This document shows, one piece after another, positions 24,743 through 32,773 of a stretch of 43,312 bases of DNA (positions are counted from its first letter, which is position 1; each line of letters begins with the position of its first letter). The translations under genes were made by a program, and so were the position numbers. Under the pieces are notes generated by a model, which was not told the DNA's origin, did not search any database, and was given only the letters and a program-made list of their open reading frames with translations. Source of the DNA: Myxococcaceae bacterium (GTDB lineage Bacteria > Myxococcota > Myxococcia > Myxococcales > Myxococcaceae); NCBI GenBank assembly GCA_025459425.1, contig JALOQF010000013.1, positions 1 through 43,312 on the forward strand, written 5' to 3'.

Positions 24743-26464
24743 TCACGGCACGAAGAAGTCGACCCAGCCGTTCACGTGCAGGTCCGGCCGCACGAAGCCT
24801 CCGTCGGGCGCGGCGCTGAAGTGGCACGAGAAACAATCGCTGCGCTGCACGTGCGGCGCTGGCGGAGGCGCTCCGTGACACGACGTGCATGTGCGCTGGG
24901 CGCCGTCCACCCGTGTCCACGTCGGAGCCGGGCTCGAGCCGCCACCCGGGCTGCTGCGCCACACCGAGGTGTCGTGACAGGCCGAGCTCGCGCACGTCTG
25001 GCCGTTCCACACGGGGCTTGCCCCATTCGCCCGCGCGACGCCGACGAAGCGCACCTGGGTGACGCCATCGAGGTGAGCGCCCGCGTCCACCGTCGCTGGC
25101 ACGTCGTGGCACTCGGCGCAGCCTACGACACGCGCGAAGCCTCGTGAGACGAGGTGTGCCTGGTGCGCTCCCACGCCGGGAAGAGACGTGTCCGCCGCGC
25201 CCGAGAGGTCGTTCGGCGGGGCGGCGTTGGTGGCGTTGCCGTGGCAGCCATTGCAGGCCGTCGGCACGTTCACCTGCACCACGCCGTCGACGTGTCGCTC
25301 CTTCTGCAGCGCTCCATGGCACATCGTGCACTGCGTGACGGGCGGGTGGGGCGAAGGCGGTGGCGCTCCGTGACAACTCGAGCACGCGAGCCCCGCATCG
25401 ATGCTCGTCCACGGGGGAGACGTCGCGCCGTGACAGGCAGTCGTGCAGCGCAGCGTCGAAGCGCTCCAGCCCGTCGTTGCCTTCACCTCGACGAGCCCGC
25501 CGTTGGGGTGTGACGCGTCGGTTGGTACCGCGTGGCACGTCTCGCACGCGACCGGCCGGCTCCAGGAACCGCCGCTGCGGTGGGCGGTGTGTGCGCCGAC
25601 TCCTGTCTGCGAGACGAGGGTTCCGCCATCGAGCGCGCGCGGTGGAATGCCGGCGTCATCGCTTCCGTGGCAGCTCGCACACGTCGTGGCCACCACCTGC
25701 ACCGTGCCGTCGACGTGCTTGTCCGGCGCGAGGAAGGCGGCGCCCTGCAGCACCTCGCCGTGACACACGCCGCAGTCCTCGTACTGCGGGTGGGGGAAGG
25801 TCGGCGGGTTCGCATGACAGCTGCCGCAGGCCTCGACTGACGAGCGGGGGCGCGTCCAACTGCCGGACACGGGGCCGTGGCACGTCGAGTTGCTGCAGGT
25901 GCGCTCCGAGAGGTCCCACCTCGGCGCCTGGCCTCCATCACGGCCCGCGAGGACGACCTGGGTGACGCCGTCGTTGTGCCCAGCGCTCTCCGTCACCTCG
26001 GGCACGACGTGGCACTGCCGGCACGCGACCGGCCCGTGGGTCGGACTCGCCGAGAGGTGCAGCGCATGGGCGCCCACGCCAGGGAAGCTGCGGTCGGTGT
26101 TGCCGAAGGTGTCCGTCGGTGGAGCGGCCTGCACCTCGGGGCTGCCGCTTCGGGTCGAGTCGCCGTGACAGCGTGTGCACTCGGCGGTGGAGCGTGGAGG
26201 GGCCTCGCGGGGCACGAAACAGCCGGCGAGCAGGCTGACTGCCACGAAGACGGTGCCGCGCCGTAGCGACGCGCCACGACGCGATGTCGAAGCCGCCGGG
26301 CGCGCCCCTGGCGTCGCGAAGTGCGCCGGTGGCCCGCCGAGGGCTGTGAGTCGAGCCCGCGAACTCGGTGCGGCGTGCGGAACCGGCGTTCGTGCTACCT
26401 GCGCCGAGTTGGTGCGCGATGGAGCGCCGCAGCGTGTCGCGGTCTCCTCGCGCGTCGGCACCAC
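24743..26464 (-). CDS. Multihaem c-type cytochrome lipoprotein, 12 CXXCH plus CX4CH and CX3CH
   Basis: Twelve CXXCH motifs, two CX4CH (CSNSTCH, CASSACH) and one CX3CH (CTTACH) give up to 15 haems. The repeat grammar (GxGAHxxHL, HxDGVTQV, CxxCH) matches the CxxxxCH/CxxCH domain family known from Geobacter. A lipobox (SLLAGC) lies at about 26219-26221, so the mature protein is a lipoprotein of about 490 residues, probably at the outer membrane. The start is unresolved. In this frame there is no ATG, GTG or TTG between the paired GTGs at 26459-26464 and the hydrophobic core, and those would make an 81-residue leader. A GTG at 26277 in another frame would give a normal leader after a one-base shift. 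The coordinates given are the outer limit. Last gene of the leftward cytochrome operon; unusual motifs need special haem-lyase handling. Confidence 0.75.
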   Translation of the reverse strand: MVPTREETATRCGAPSRTNSAQVARTPVPHAAPSSRARLTALGGPPAHFATPGARPAASTSRRGASLRRGTVFVAVSLLAGCFVPREAPPRSTAECTRCHGDSTRSGSPEVQAAPPTDTFGNTDRSFPGVGAHALHLSASPTHGPVACRQCHVVPEVTESAGHNDGVTQVVLAGRDGGQAPRWDLSERTCSNSTCHGPVSGSWTRPRSSVEACGSCHANPPTFPHPQYEDCGVCHGEVLQGAAFLAPDKHVDGTVQVVATTCASCHGSDDAGIPPRALDGGTLVSQTGVGAHTAHRSGGSWSRPVACETCHAVPTDASHPNGGLVEVKATTGWSASTLRCTTACHGATSPPWTSIDAGLACSSCHGAPPPSPHPPVTQCTMCHGALQKERHVDGVVQVNVPTACNGCHGNATNAAPPNDLSGAADTSLPGVGAHQAHLVSRGFARVVGCAECHDVPATVDAGAHLDGVTQVRFVGVARANGASPVWNGQTCASSACHDTSVWRSSPGGGSSPAPTWTRVDGAQRTCTSCHGAPPPAPHVQRSDCFSCHFSAAPDGGFVRPDLHVNGWVDFFVP

Positions 26465-26496
26465 GCCGGAGAACTCGCGCCGCGTACCTCTCCGAC

Positions 26497-27567
26497 TCAC
26501 AGCGCACCTCCGTGGCACGCCTGACACTCTGGAGCCCCCGTCGGCGCCGCACCCTGCCAGCCCGCGGGGTGGGGACTGCCGCCCGAGCCTCCGACGCGGT
26601 GACAGCGCACGCACGTACTCGCCGCGCCCTGGTCGTGGCACGCCGCGCACGACAGGAGGTTCCTCCGCGCGGCGGGCCCGTGGGTGTTGCGCGCCGCGCC
26701 CGAGCCGCTCGCCCAGCCCGCCGGGTGTGGACTCACGGCGCCGCGATTCATGGGCGAGACGCCGCGCGCGGTGTGACAGGCATCGCAGTCGGGCTGCGCG
26801 TGACAGGTGAGGCACGTGCCCGGCTGCGACTCGGTCTCGACGGCGTGCTGCGTGAGGAAGTCGAAGCGATGCACGAGCTCGGCCTCGAGCTTCTCCGGGT
26901 TGCGCACCGCCGCGCTCATCGGCCGCGTCGCGTCGTGGCAACTGTCACAGCTCGTCTGGGCGTGGCAGCTCACGCAGCGCTCCGGTTCGCTCCGCGCGAT
27001 GAGCCCGTGTCTCCGCGTCCACGCTGCGTCGTGCGAGAGGAACGACACCGGCCGCAACCCGCGCAGGTCGTTCTCCCGGTGACAAGTCGTACACGTGCCG
27101 CTGTCGAACTGGCGCCGGTGCTCATGGCACGAGAGGCACGTCTCCATGGGCGGGAAGAGCGGCGCGCCACCCGTCACCCCGACGGCGCCGGCGTGACACG
27201 TCACGCACTGGCCCTTGATGGCTGGCATCGCGAGGTGGGGGTCGTGCGCGAAGACGATGGCTTTGCCTGCCGGCGTCGTCGCGATGGCGGGGCGAATCGA
27301 GCGCGAGAACGTCTGCGGCGCGTCCTGGTGGCAGCTGGTGCACGACTCGACCCGCGGTGGATGCCACGCCCCCGTCGCCACCTCGACGCCGCCATCGAGA
27401 GCCGTCGCGCCCTGGTGGCAGCTCGCACATGACAGACAGTCTGGTTGCCCCGGCCCTCCGCACGCGAGCTCGGCGAGGTGCTGCCGGTGCGGGAAGTGCG
27501 TGAGCAGGCTCTTCGTGCACGCCGACACGAGGAGCACCACCACGACGCCGAGGCCGAGGCGCTTCAC
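26497..27567 (-). CDS. Twelve-haem c-type cytochrome lipoprotein
   Basis: 356 residues. The GTG has GGAGGG about six bases upstream and overlaps the stop of the 93-codon ORF. A lipoprotein signal ends in LVSAC. Twelve CXXCH motifs follow, with no expanded variants. Free His residues between motifs can serve as distal ligands. Motifs at about CASCH, CTSCH, CVTCH, CLSCH, CTTCH, CVSCH, CDSCH, CLTCH, CDACH, CAACH, CVRCH and CQACH are spread along the chain, roughly one per 25-30 residues. This is consistent with a linear haem wire. It sits downstream of the beta-barrel and so could be the cytochrome held inside or at the periplasmic mouth of that barrel, as MtrA is for MtrB. It is not obviously an MtrA homologue. 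Confidence 0.85.
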   Translation of the reverse strand: MKRLGLGVVVVLLVSACTKSLLTHFPHRQHLAELACGGPGQPDCLSCASCHQGATALDGGVEVATGAWHPPRVESCTSCHQDAPQTFSRSIRPAIATTPAGKAIVFAHDPHLAMPAIKGQCVTCHAGAVGVTGGAPLFPPMETCLSCHEHRRQFDSGTCTTCHRENDLRGLRPVSFLSHDAAWTRRHGLIARSEPERCVSCHAQTSCDSCHDATRPMSAAVRNPEKLEAELVHRFDFLTQHAVETESQPGTCLTCHAQPDCDACHTARGVSPMNRGAVSPHPAGWASGSGAARNTHGPAARRNLLSCAACHDQGAASTCVRCHRVGGSGGSPHPAGWQGAAPTGAPECQACHGGAL

Positions 27568-27845
27568 CGGAGCCCTCCGCCAGGCCGTGACGGCGCCATC
27601 ACGTCGAGCATCTCCAGCGGTGAAGGCGTGGAGCCGGGCTGGCACCGACGAGCTGCCGCCGAACGGCGAGCGCTCCCGCACGGCCCGGGGTCGAGTGGCG
27701 TCGTCGCGCGAGCGGCTGCACCCGAGCAACGCGAGAACGAGCCTCGCTCCGCGTTCCCGAAGACCGAGTGCGCCGTCAGACGCGCCGCTCCGAACGCCTG
27801 CGCCAACCCCATCTGCAGCGGCCCGGGTGTTGGAAGCGCCGTCAT
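27564..27845 (-). CDS. Possible 93-residue protein coupled between barrel and cytochrome genes
   Basis: The ATG overlaps the stop of the beta-barrel gene (ATGA) and the TGA overlaps the GTG of the 12-haem gene (GTGA). Perfect overlap on both sides is what coupled genes show. Third-position GC is high but a little lower than in its neighbours. The peptide has no clear signal or membrane helix, and its sequence (Arg, Ala, Pro, Ser rich) is unconvincing as a folded domain. It could be a real small assembly factor or just an open spacer that couples the flanking genes. No homologue is recognised. Confidence 0.4.
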   Translation of the reverse strand: MTALPTPGPLQMGLAQAFGAARLTAHSVFGNAERGSFSRCSGAAARATTPLDPGPCGSARRSAAARRCQPGSTPSPLEMLDVMAPSRPGGGLR

Positions 27846-29239
27846 GGCAGGCCTCCCGCCGATACCGGCTCCCACTCGAAGACGAGCCGCGCGAGCCCCT
27901 GCACCTCGAGCGCCGCGTACGGCGTGCGCATCACCGTGGTCGAGAGCAGCAACCGCAGCTGTCGCCAGAAGGCCCACTCGGCGCTCACCACGCCCGTCAT
28001 CGACTCCCGCACGCCGAGCACGGGCCGGTCGTAGAGAAACAGCGACGTGTCGATGGACGCCGAGAGTTGCTGCAGCAGCCTCCCGCGGGCACCCAGGCGC
28101 ACCTGGTGAAAGCCATTCATCGAGGTCTGCGTGCGCTGGAGCTCGCCCTGCACCAGCCAGCGGCCGTCGAGGCCGGGCGTCCAGCGCGCGCGCACGAGCG
28201 CCCGGCCGCCGGGAACGCCATGCTCGTACACCTGCCCCGCGCCGCGGCCCGTGAGGCGCAGCCGGAACGGGAGCTGCGCCGTCAGCTCGCCACCCACCTC
28301 GTGCCACGTGCCGCCACCGAAGGCCGCCAGCACCGACGTCTGCGGCAACAGCAGCGCCGTGTTCTGAAACGAGTAGTCGACCGAGGCCGTGCCGAAGGCG
28401 AGGCCGGTGAGGTCGGCGTAGAGGCGCGCCTCGGAGACACCGGTCGGTTTCGTGCCCCCCTGGGCGAGGCCCGTGAGGTCGAGCGTGCCGCGGCCACCCA
28501 CCGAGAGCCACGCGAGCGGTTGGCTGTGCACGTCGGCGCTCAAGGCCCGCACCGCGAGGCCCACCGCGTCACGCTGTTCATGAAACCCCACGAGCGCGCG
28601 CACGGGCCCGGCGCGGAGGCCCAGGCGCGCACCGGCCGTGAGCTGCCCCGCCCGGTTCTGTGCTTCTCGCAGGCGTGGGTCTTCGAGGGCGTCTCCCAGG
28701 AAGCCGAGCACCCACGCGCCACGCGGCAGGTTCCAGCGCGGCAGCGCCACGAAGCCCGCGTACACGTCGACGTCCATCAGCCCGAAGCGCGCGCCCGCCG
28801 TCACGCCGTCGAAGCGCACGTAGCGGCTCGTACCCGGGAGCGTCACCTGCCGGCCCGCAGTGAGTCGCCAACGCCCCGTGCGCAGCTGCGCGAAGGCCGT
28901 GGTGACGTCGCCGTCACCGAGCCAGCCATCTCGTGGCCCGAGCCGGCCCCACGCCGAGACCTCTCCGCTCACCGAGTCTGGAGCGCCCGGCAGGTCGATC
29001 GCCCCGAAGCGCAGGAACGCCGTCGTCATCACCGGCAGCGCGAGCTCGAGCGGCGCCCCGACGCCCGCCGGCCCCGGCAGCAGCGCCTGCTGAAACGTCT
29101 GCGCCGTCATCGTGGCGCGCGCGTCGACCCAGGTGGCCTGCTGCGCCCGTCCAGCGCCGCTCACGAGGCCACACGCCGCGACGCAGGCCTGCATCAGGCG
29201 GGCGCGCGAATGGGAGCGGTGGACTGCGGAGCGGGGCAC
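27842..29239 (-). CDS. Outer-membrane beta-barrel, candidate porin of a porin-cytochrome conduit
   Basis: 465 residues. The N-terminus is a signal peptide (CVAACGLVSGAGRAQ). The rest is alternating-residue beta strands with aromatic girdles and short turns (RWRLTAGRQVTLPGTSRYVRF, GARFGLMDVDVYAGFVALP, LVRARWTPGLDGRWLVQGELQ), consistent with a large barrel of perhaps 18-24 strands. It has no CXXC near the N-terminus, unlike MtrB, so it is not a simple MtrB orthologue. It lies directly upstream of a 12-haem lipoprotein and divergent from an OmcA/MtrC-like cytochrome. This setting suggests it sheathes a cytochrome across the outer membrane. GTG at 29239 is used; an ATG at 29194 would give a shorter leader. 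No strong ribosome site is seen for either. Confidence 0.75.
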   Translation of the reverse strand: MPRSAVHRSHSRARLMQACVAACGLVSGAGRAQQATWVDARATMTAQTFQQALLPGPAGVGAPLELALPVMTTAFLRFGAIDLPGAPDSVSGEVSAWGRLGPRDGWLGDGDVTTAFAQLRTGRWRLTAGRQVTLPGTSRYVRFDGVTAGARFGLMDVDVYAGFVALPRWNLPRGAWVLGFLGDALEDPRLREAQNRAGQLTAGARLGLRAGPVRALVGFHEQRDAVGLAVRALSADVHSQPLAWLSVGGRGTLDLTGLAQGGTKPTGVSEARLYADLTGLAFGTASVDYSFQNTALLLPQTSVLAAFGGGTWHEVGGELTAQLPFRLRLTGRGAGQVYEHGVPGGRALVRARWTPGLDGRWLVQGELQRTQTSMNGFHQVRLGARGRLLQQLSASIDTSLFLYDRPVLGVRESMTGVVSAEWAFWRQLRLLLSTTVMRTPYAALEVQGLARLVFEWEPVSAGGLP

Positions 29240-29446
29240 GGCGCCGCCAGCCCATTCAAGAATCGTGGGAGCCGCGTCGCGGCGCTGATCCGCTCAACCG
29301 GCCATTTCCACGCGAAAGCTGCAGCGCTGGTTGGGTTTCCACGCAATCTCTGCGCGGCGGAGCCAGGGCGCCCCCGCATGACGAAGCTGTGATGGCTGGT
29401 ACAGGACACGCAAGTGCGCTCCCCACTTCGAGGGGAGTTCATCGTC

Positions 29447-29620
29447 ATGACGTCGTCCCGAGTGTTGAGTGCTGTGTCTCTCGTCGTCGCGGTCGCGGCC
29501 TGTACCGGCCCCGCCGGCATGGATGGAGCCCAGGGCCCTGCCGGTGAGCGCGGCGCGCCTGGTCCTCAGGGCCCCGCCGGCATGAACGGGATGAACGGGA
29601 TGAACGGTGGCCCGGCATGA
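29447..29620 (+). CDS. Lipoprotein leader with collagen-like repeats, 5' part of a split decahaem cytochrome
   Basis: 57 residues. ATG with a GGGGAG site about ten bases upstream. The lipobox is VAAC, followed by collagen-like Gly-X-Y triplets (GPAGMDGAQGPAGERGAPG and GMNGMNG). The frame ends at TGA in 29618-29620, and the next frame starts at the overlapping ATG (29617) and continues the same Gly-X-Y series. Adding one base in CCC at about 29610-29613 would restore a single 734-residue lipoprotein. So this is the N-terminal anchor and flexible spacer of the decahaem cytochrome, separated by an apparent frameshift. Alternatively, coupling or slippage makes two products. Confidence 0.7.
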   Translation: MTSSRVLSAVSLVVAVAACTGPAGMDGAQGPAGERGAPGPQGPAGMNGMNGMNGGPA

Positions 29621-29640
29621 ACGGCATGGACGGCATGACG
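29578..29640 (+). repeat. Nine-base ATGAAC-GG repeat tract
   Basis: About six imperfect copies of the 9-base unit GGSATGAAC / GGSATGGAC encode Gly-Met-Asn(Asp) triplets. The apparent frameshift lies inside this tract, at a GGCCCGGC sequence. Repeat tracts of this type slip readily. Confidence 0.75.
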
Positions 29641-31650
29641 GGTCCCCAGGGGCCCTCGGGCCCGGCTGGAGACGCTGGCGCCAACGGCCGTGACTTTCGC
29701 TTCACCGGCAGCGGGCTCGTCGTCACGGTGCTCGACGCCGGCGTGGCCGATGGTGGAGCCACCGTCGACCTGCGCCTCGCCGACGAGGCCGGCCGGCCGC
29801 TCGACCGCACGGGCACGGTCACCGAGGGCGCCGTCACCGTGTCCCTCGTGCTCGGGTACCTCGACCAGCGCGCGAGCGACAACCTGCCGCTCCAGTACGT
29901 CAGCTACACCCGCCGCAACGTGGTGTTCGACGGAGGCACGTTTGCGCAGAACGCCGCCGACACCAACGGCACGTGGACCGAGCTGGCGCCCATCGGCACC
30001 GGCCTGTACCGCTACCGCTTCGCCACGCCCGTCAGCCCCGGCGCGAACGCCAACAAGACGCACTCGGTCGGCCTCTACGCCACCCGCACCGTGCAGGGCG
30101 TACGCGCCGTCGACAACGTGGTGTTCCACTTCCGCCCCGATGGTCTGCCGGTGACGGCGACACGGGCCATCGTCACCGACCAGGCCTGCAACGGCTGTCA
30201 CACCCGGCTCGAGGAGCACGGCGGCGCGCGGCGCGAGGTGCCGTTGTGCATCATGTGCCACACCAACAGCGCCGACATCGACCCCGACACGGGCAACACG
30301 TTCGACTTCAAGACGATGATTCACAACATCCACGCGGGGTACCGGCTCCAGAGCGTGGACGCGGGCGTGCCGTACCGAATCATCGGCTTCGGCAACACCG
30401 TCTACGACTACAGCACCGTCGCCTACCCGGGGAACTTGAACGAGTGCGAGGCGTGCCACACCGCGAGCGACCGGTGGAAGACGAACCCGAGCCGCGAAAA
30501 CTGCGCCGGGTGCCATGACCGCATCTGGTTCACCTCGACGACGCCTCCGGCGGGCTACCGCGTGCACCCCGGTGGGCCGCGCGCCGACACCGAGTGCATC
30601 GTCTGCCACGCCGACAACTCCATCTCGCCCATCGCGCGCCAGCACCCGGCGCCCTCACGGGACCCGAACCGGCTCGCCGTCGTGGGCAACATTCTCCCCA
30701 TCACGGCGACGCCCCCGGGCTCGCGGCCGCAGGTGACGTTCTTCACGCAGGTGAACGGCCAGCCGCGCGACATCCTCTCGCAGCGCCTGTCGCGGCTGCG
30801 CTTCACCTTCGCCGGGCCCACCGTCGAGATCGCGCGCTTCTTCTCCGAGACGGCCGAGAACGCGCCGGACTGCGCCGTCATCACCGACGGAGGCGCGTGC
30901 CTCGAGCGCGTCGACGCGGGCGTCTTCACCTACCGCGCCGCGACGCCGCTCCTGCCGAACGACACGGGCAGCTTCCAGGTGGGCATCGAGCTGTGCGCCA
31001 CCACCGACGCGGGCGTGCGCTGGTGTGCCGACGACCCGGTGCGCTCGTTCGCCGTCACCGACGCGACGCCCGTCAACCGCCGCAAGGACGTCACCCAGGG
31101 CCAGTGCGAGTCGTGCCACCAGGACCTGCAGGAGCACGGCGGCAGCCGCAAGAGCGTCGAGAACTGCGTGTCGTGTCACAACTCGAACCTCGTGCGGAAC
31201 CGCAACGTCGTCGTTCCGCGCGATGGGGGCACCGTCACCGCCGGCTCCGCCAACTTCAAGGACCTCATCCACGCGGCGCACGCGGCGGCGCGGTACCCGT
31301 CTCCGCTCAACAACTGCCAGAAGTGCCACACCGCCACGGCGTACGTGCTGCCGCTGCCGGCCACGGTGCTGCCGTCGCGGAGCGAGCTGCGCAGCTGCAA
31401 CCTGTCGCTGGCCGATGGCGGCCCGAGCGTGCCGGCTGACGGTGGCCTCGCGTGTCTGCCCGGCGCGGTGGCGGTGACACCGGTGTTCGAGCCTCCCACG
31501 GCCGCGGCGTGCACCGGCTGTCACACCTCGGTCGCGGCTCAGGCCCACACCATTCTCAACACCACCATGGGTGGCCTCGAGTCGTGCGCCGTCTGTCACG
31601 CGGCCGGCAAGTCGGTGGGCGTCGACAAGGTGCACGCGCTGGCGCCCTGA
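29617..31650 (+). CDS. OmcA/MtrC-family decahaem c-type cytochrome
   Basis: 677 residues in this frame, beginning inside the collagen-like tract. Ten CXXCH motifs: CNGCH, CIMCH, CEACH, CAGCH, CIVCH, CESCH, CVSCH, CQKCH, CTGCH and CAVCH. They fall in two groups of five, separated by a beta domain, the OmcA/MtrC arrangement of four domains with alternating beta and pentahaem parts. Typical family segments are DQACNGCHTRLEEHGG, NIHAGYR and FKDLIHAAHA. In Shewanella such proteins sit on the cell surface and pass electrons to minerals, flavins or other acceptors. Here the lipoprotein anchor lies in the preceding overlapping frame, so without frameshift repair or ribosomal shifting this part would lack an export signal and could not receive haem. 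Confidence 0.88.
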   Translation: MNGMDGMTGPQGPSGPAGDAGANGRDFRFTGSGLVVTVLDAGVADGGATVDLRLADEAGRPLDRTGTVTEGAVTVSLVLGYLDQRASDNLPLQYVSYTRRNVVFDGGTFAQNAADTNGTWTELAPIGTGLYRYRFATPVSPGANANKTHSVGLYATRTVQGVRAVDNVVFHFRPDGLPVTATRAIVTDQACNGCHTRLEEHGGARREVPLCIMCHTNSADIDPDTGNTFDFKTMIHNIHAGYRLQSVDAGVPYRIIGFGNTVYDYSTVAYPGNLNECEACHTASDRWKTNPSRENCAGCHDRIWFTSTTPPAGYRVHPGGPRADTECIVCHADNSISPIARQHPAPSRDPNRLAVVGNILPITATPPGSRPQVTFFTQVNGQPRDILSQRLSRLRFTFAGPTVEIARFFSETAENAPDCAVITDGGACLERVDAGVFTYRAATPLLPNDTGSFQVGIELCATTDAGVRWCADDPVRSFAVTDATPVNRRKDVTQGQCESCHQDLQEHGGSRKSVENCVSCHNSNLVRNRNVVVPRDGGTVTAGSANFKDLIHAAHAAARYPSPLNNCQKCHTATAYVLPLPATVLPSRSELRSCNLSLADGGPSVPADGGLACLPGAVAVTPVFEPPTAAACTGCHTSVAAQAHTILNTTMGGLESCAVCHAAGKSVGVDKVHALAP

Positions 31651-31910
31651 GCGGTGGCGACGCCGAAGCCCATGACGCGTCCAGTCCGTCAGCGTGGGTC
31701 CAGCGCCCCCTCGGGAGGCCGCGCGTGGCGTCTGTCGAAGGCCAGGCGCGGAGCCGCTCGCACGTCGGCGGGTGGGGCCGCGCCAGGCCGTGCGCTGCAA
31801 GGTTCGTGGTTCTTCTTCACCTCATCCGGAGCGCGTCGGGTGTCGGGGCCGAGGAGCGTTGCGGGAGGGAAGGCTGGCTTCCAGAGGCGACCCATCGGAG
31901 CAGGTCTTCC

Positions 31911-32552
31911 GTGACGACGCCCTTTGGTGTTCTCACCCTCGCGAGCGCGGCCGTGGCGGCGCTCATTCTCCTCCACCACCTCGTGGCGAGGCCGGCCCTC
32001 ACCGCCACCGTGCGCTTGCGCCTGTTGCTCGGGCTCGCGGTGATTCCCTTCATCACCGCGGTGTCGTCCACCGCGTACGGCCTGCACCGCACCACCGAAC
32101 GCGACTTCTGCGGCTCGTGTCACGTGATGACGACGCACCTGTCGGACCTCGAGGACCCGAAGAGCCAGGGCCTCGCGGCGCGGCACGCCCACAACGCCGC
32201 CACCGGTCCGACGGCCTGTTACACCTGCCACGCCGACTACGGCCTCTTCGGCTACCCGCTGACGAAGCTGACGGGCATGTCGCACGTGTGGAACTACTAC
32301 CTGGGTGGCTACTCGGGCTGGTCGCTCGAGCGCTTCCACGCCGAGGTGCGCACCGCGAAGCCGTACCCCAACGCCAACTGCCGGCAGTGTCACTCGGGCA
32401 CGCTCGCCTCGTTCTCGAACGTGAAGGAGCACGTCGCGCTCGCCGAAGAGCTCGAGCAGAACCGCGTCTCGTGCGCGTCGGCCGGCTGTCACGGCGTGGC
32501 GCACCCCTTCAGCAAGACGAAGGACGAGCTGGCGGGTGGGGTGACGCGATGA
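31911..32552 (+). CDS. NapC/NrfH-like membrane tetrahaem quinol dehydrogenase
   Basis: 213 residues. GTG with GGAG ten bases upstream. Two hydrophobic helices at the N-terminus (about residues 5-24 and 33-54) precede haem motifs CGSCH, CYTCH and CRQCH, plus a CX4CH (CASAGCH). The first motif reads CXXCHXM (CGSCHVM), the arrangement that gives Met ligation to haem 1 in NrfH-type proteins. Family members oxidise menaquinol in the inner membrane and pass electrons to periplasmic partners. The expanded fourth motif is unusual. The stop overlaps the ATG of the small membrane protein, and that stop overlaps the 22-haem gene, so all three are coupled. Confidence 0.85.
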   Translation: MTTPFGVLTLASAAVAALILLHHLVARPALTATVRLRLLLGLAVIPFITAVSSTAYGLHRTTERDFCGSCHVMTTHLSDLEDPKSQGLAARHAHNAATGPTACYTCHADYGLFGYPLTKLTGMSHVWNYYLGGYSGWSLERFHAEVRTAKPYPNANCRQCHSGTLASFSNVKEHVALAEELEQNRVSCASAGCHGVAHPFSKTKDELAGGVTR

Positions 32553-32773
32553 AGGGGCTGCTCCGGCTGCTCGCGCGCTGGCCCAGCGACAAGGCGCTGC
32601 GCGCAGCGTGCGTGCTGGGCCTGGGTGCGCTGGCGTTGATGGTGCTCGGCGTCGTGTACGGCACCCCGTTGCCCGTGGTGGGCTCCATGTCCGTCGCGCA
32701 GGGGTTCGGCGTCGTCGCGTGTCTGTTGTTCGGGCTCTCCATCGCCGCTGACGTCGCCTCGCGCCGCCCGTGA
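32549..32773 (+). CDS. Small membrane protein with two hydrophobic helices, 74 residues
   Basis: ATG overlaps the stop of the NapC-like gene (ATGA) and its TGA overlaps the GTG of the 22-haem gene (GTGA). Two membrane helices are clear (ACVLGLGALALMVLGVVYG and GFGVVACLLFGLSIAAD), with basic residues at the N-terminus. I do not recognise the family. Coupling to the quinol dehydrogenase suggests a small subunit or assembly partner at the inner membrane. Confidence 0.75.
   Translation: MKGLLRLLARWPSDKALRAACVLGLGALALMVLGVVYGTPLPVVGSMSVAQGFGVVACLLFGLSIAADVASRRP

Noticed and set aside
26464..26941. Extension of the last cytochrome gene upstream to 26941
   Set aside because: It would overlap the 12-haem gene by more than 400 bases in another frame, and the sequence is Arg-rich shadow.
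29284..29300. CTGATCCGCTCAA as an FNR-type site in the divergent cytochrome region
   Set aside because: The half-sites TGAT and TCAA resemble TTGAT-N4-ATCAA, but the spacing is one base short and the first and right-hand bases differ, so it is not a convincing FNR box.
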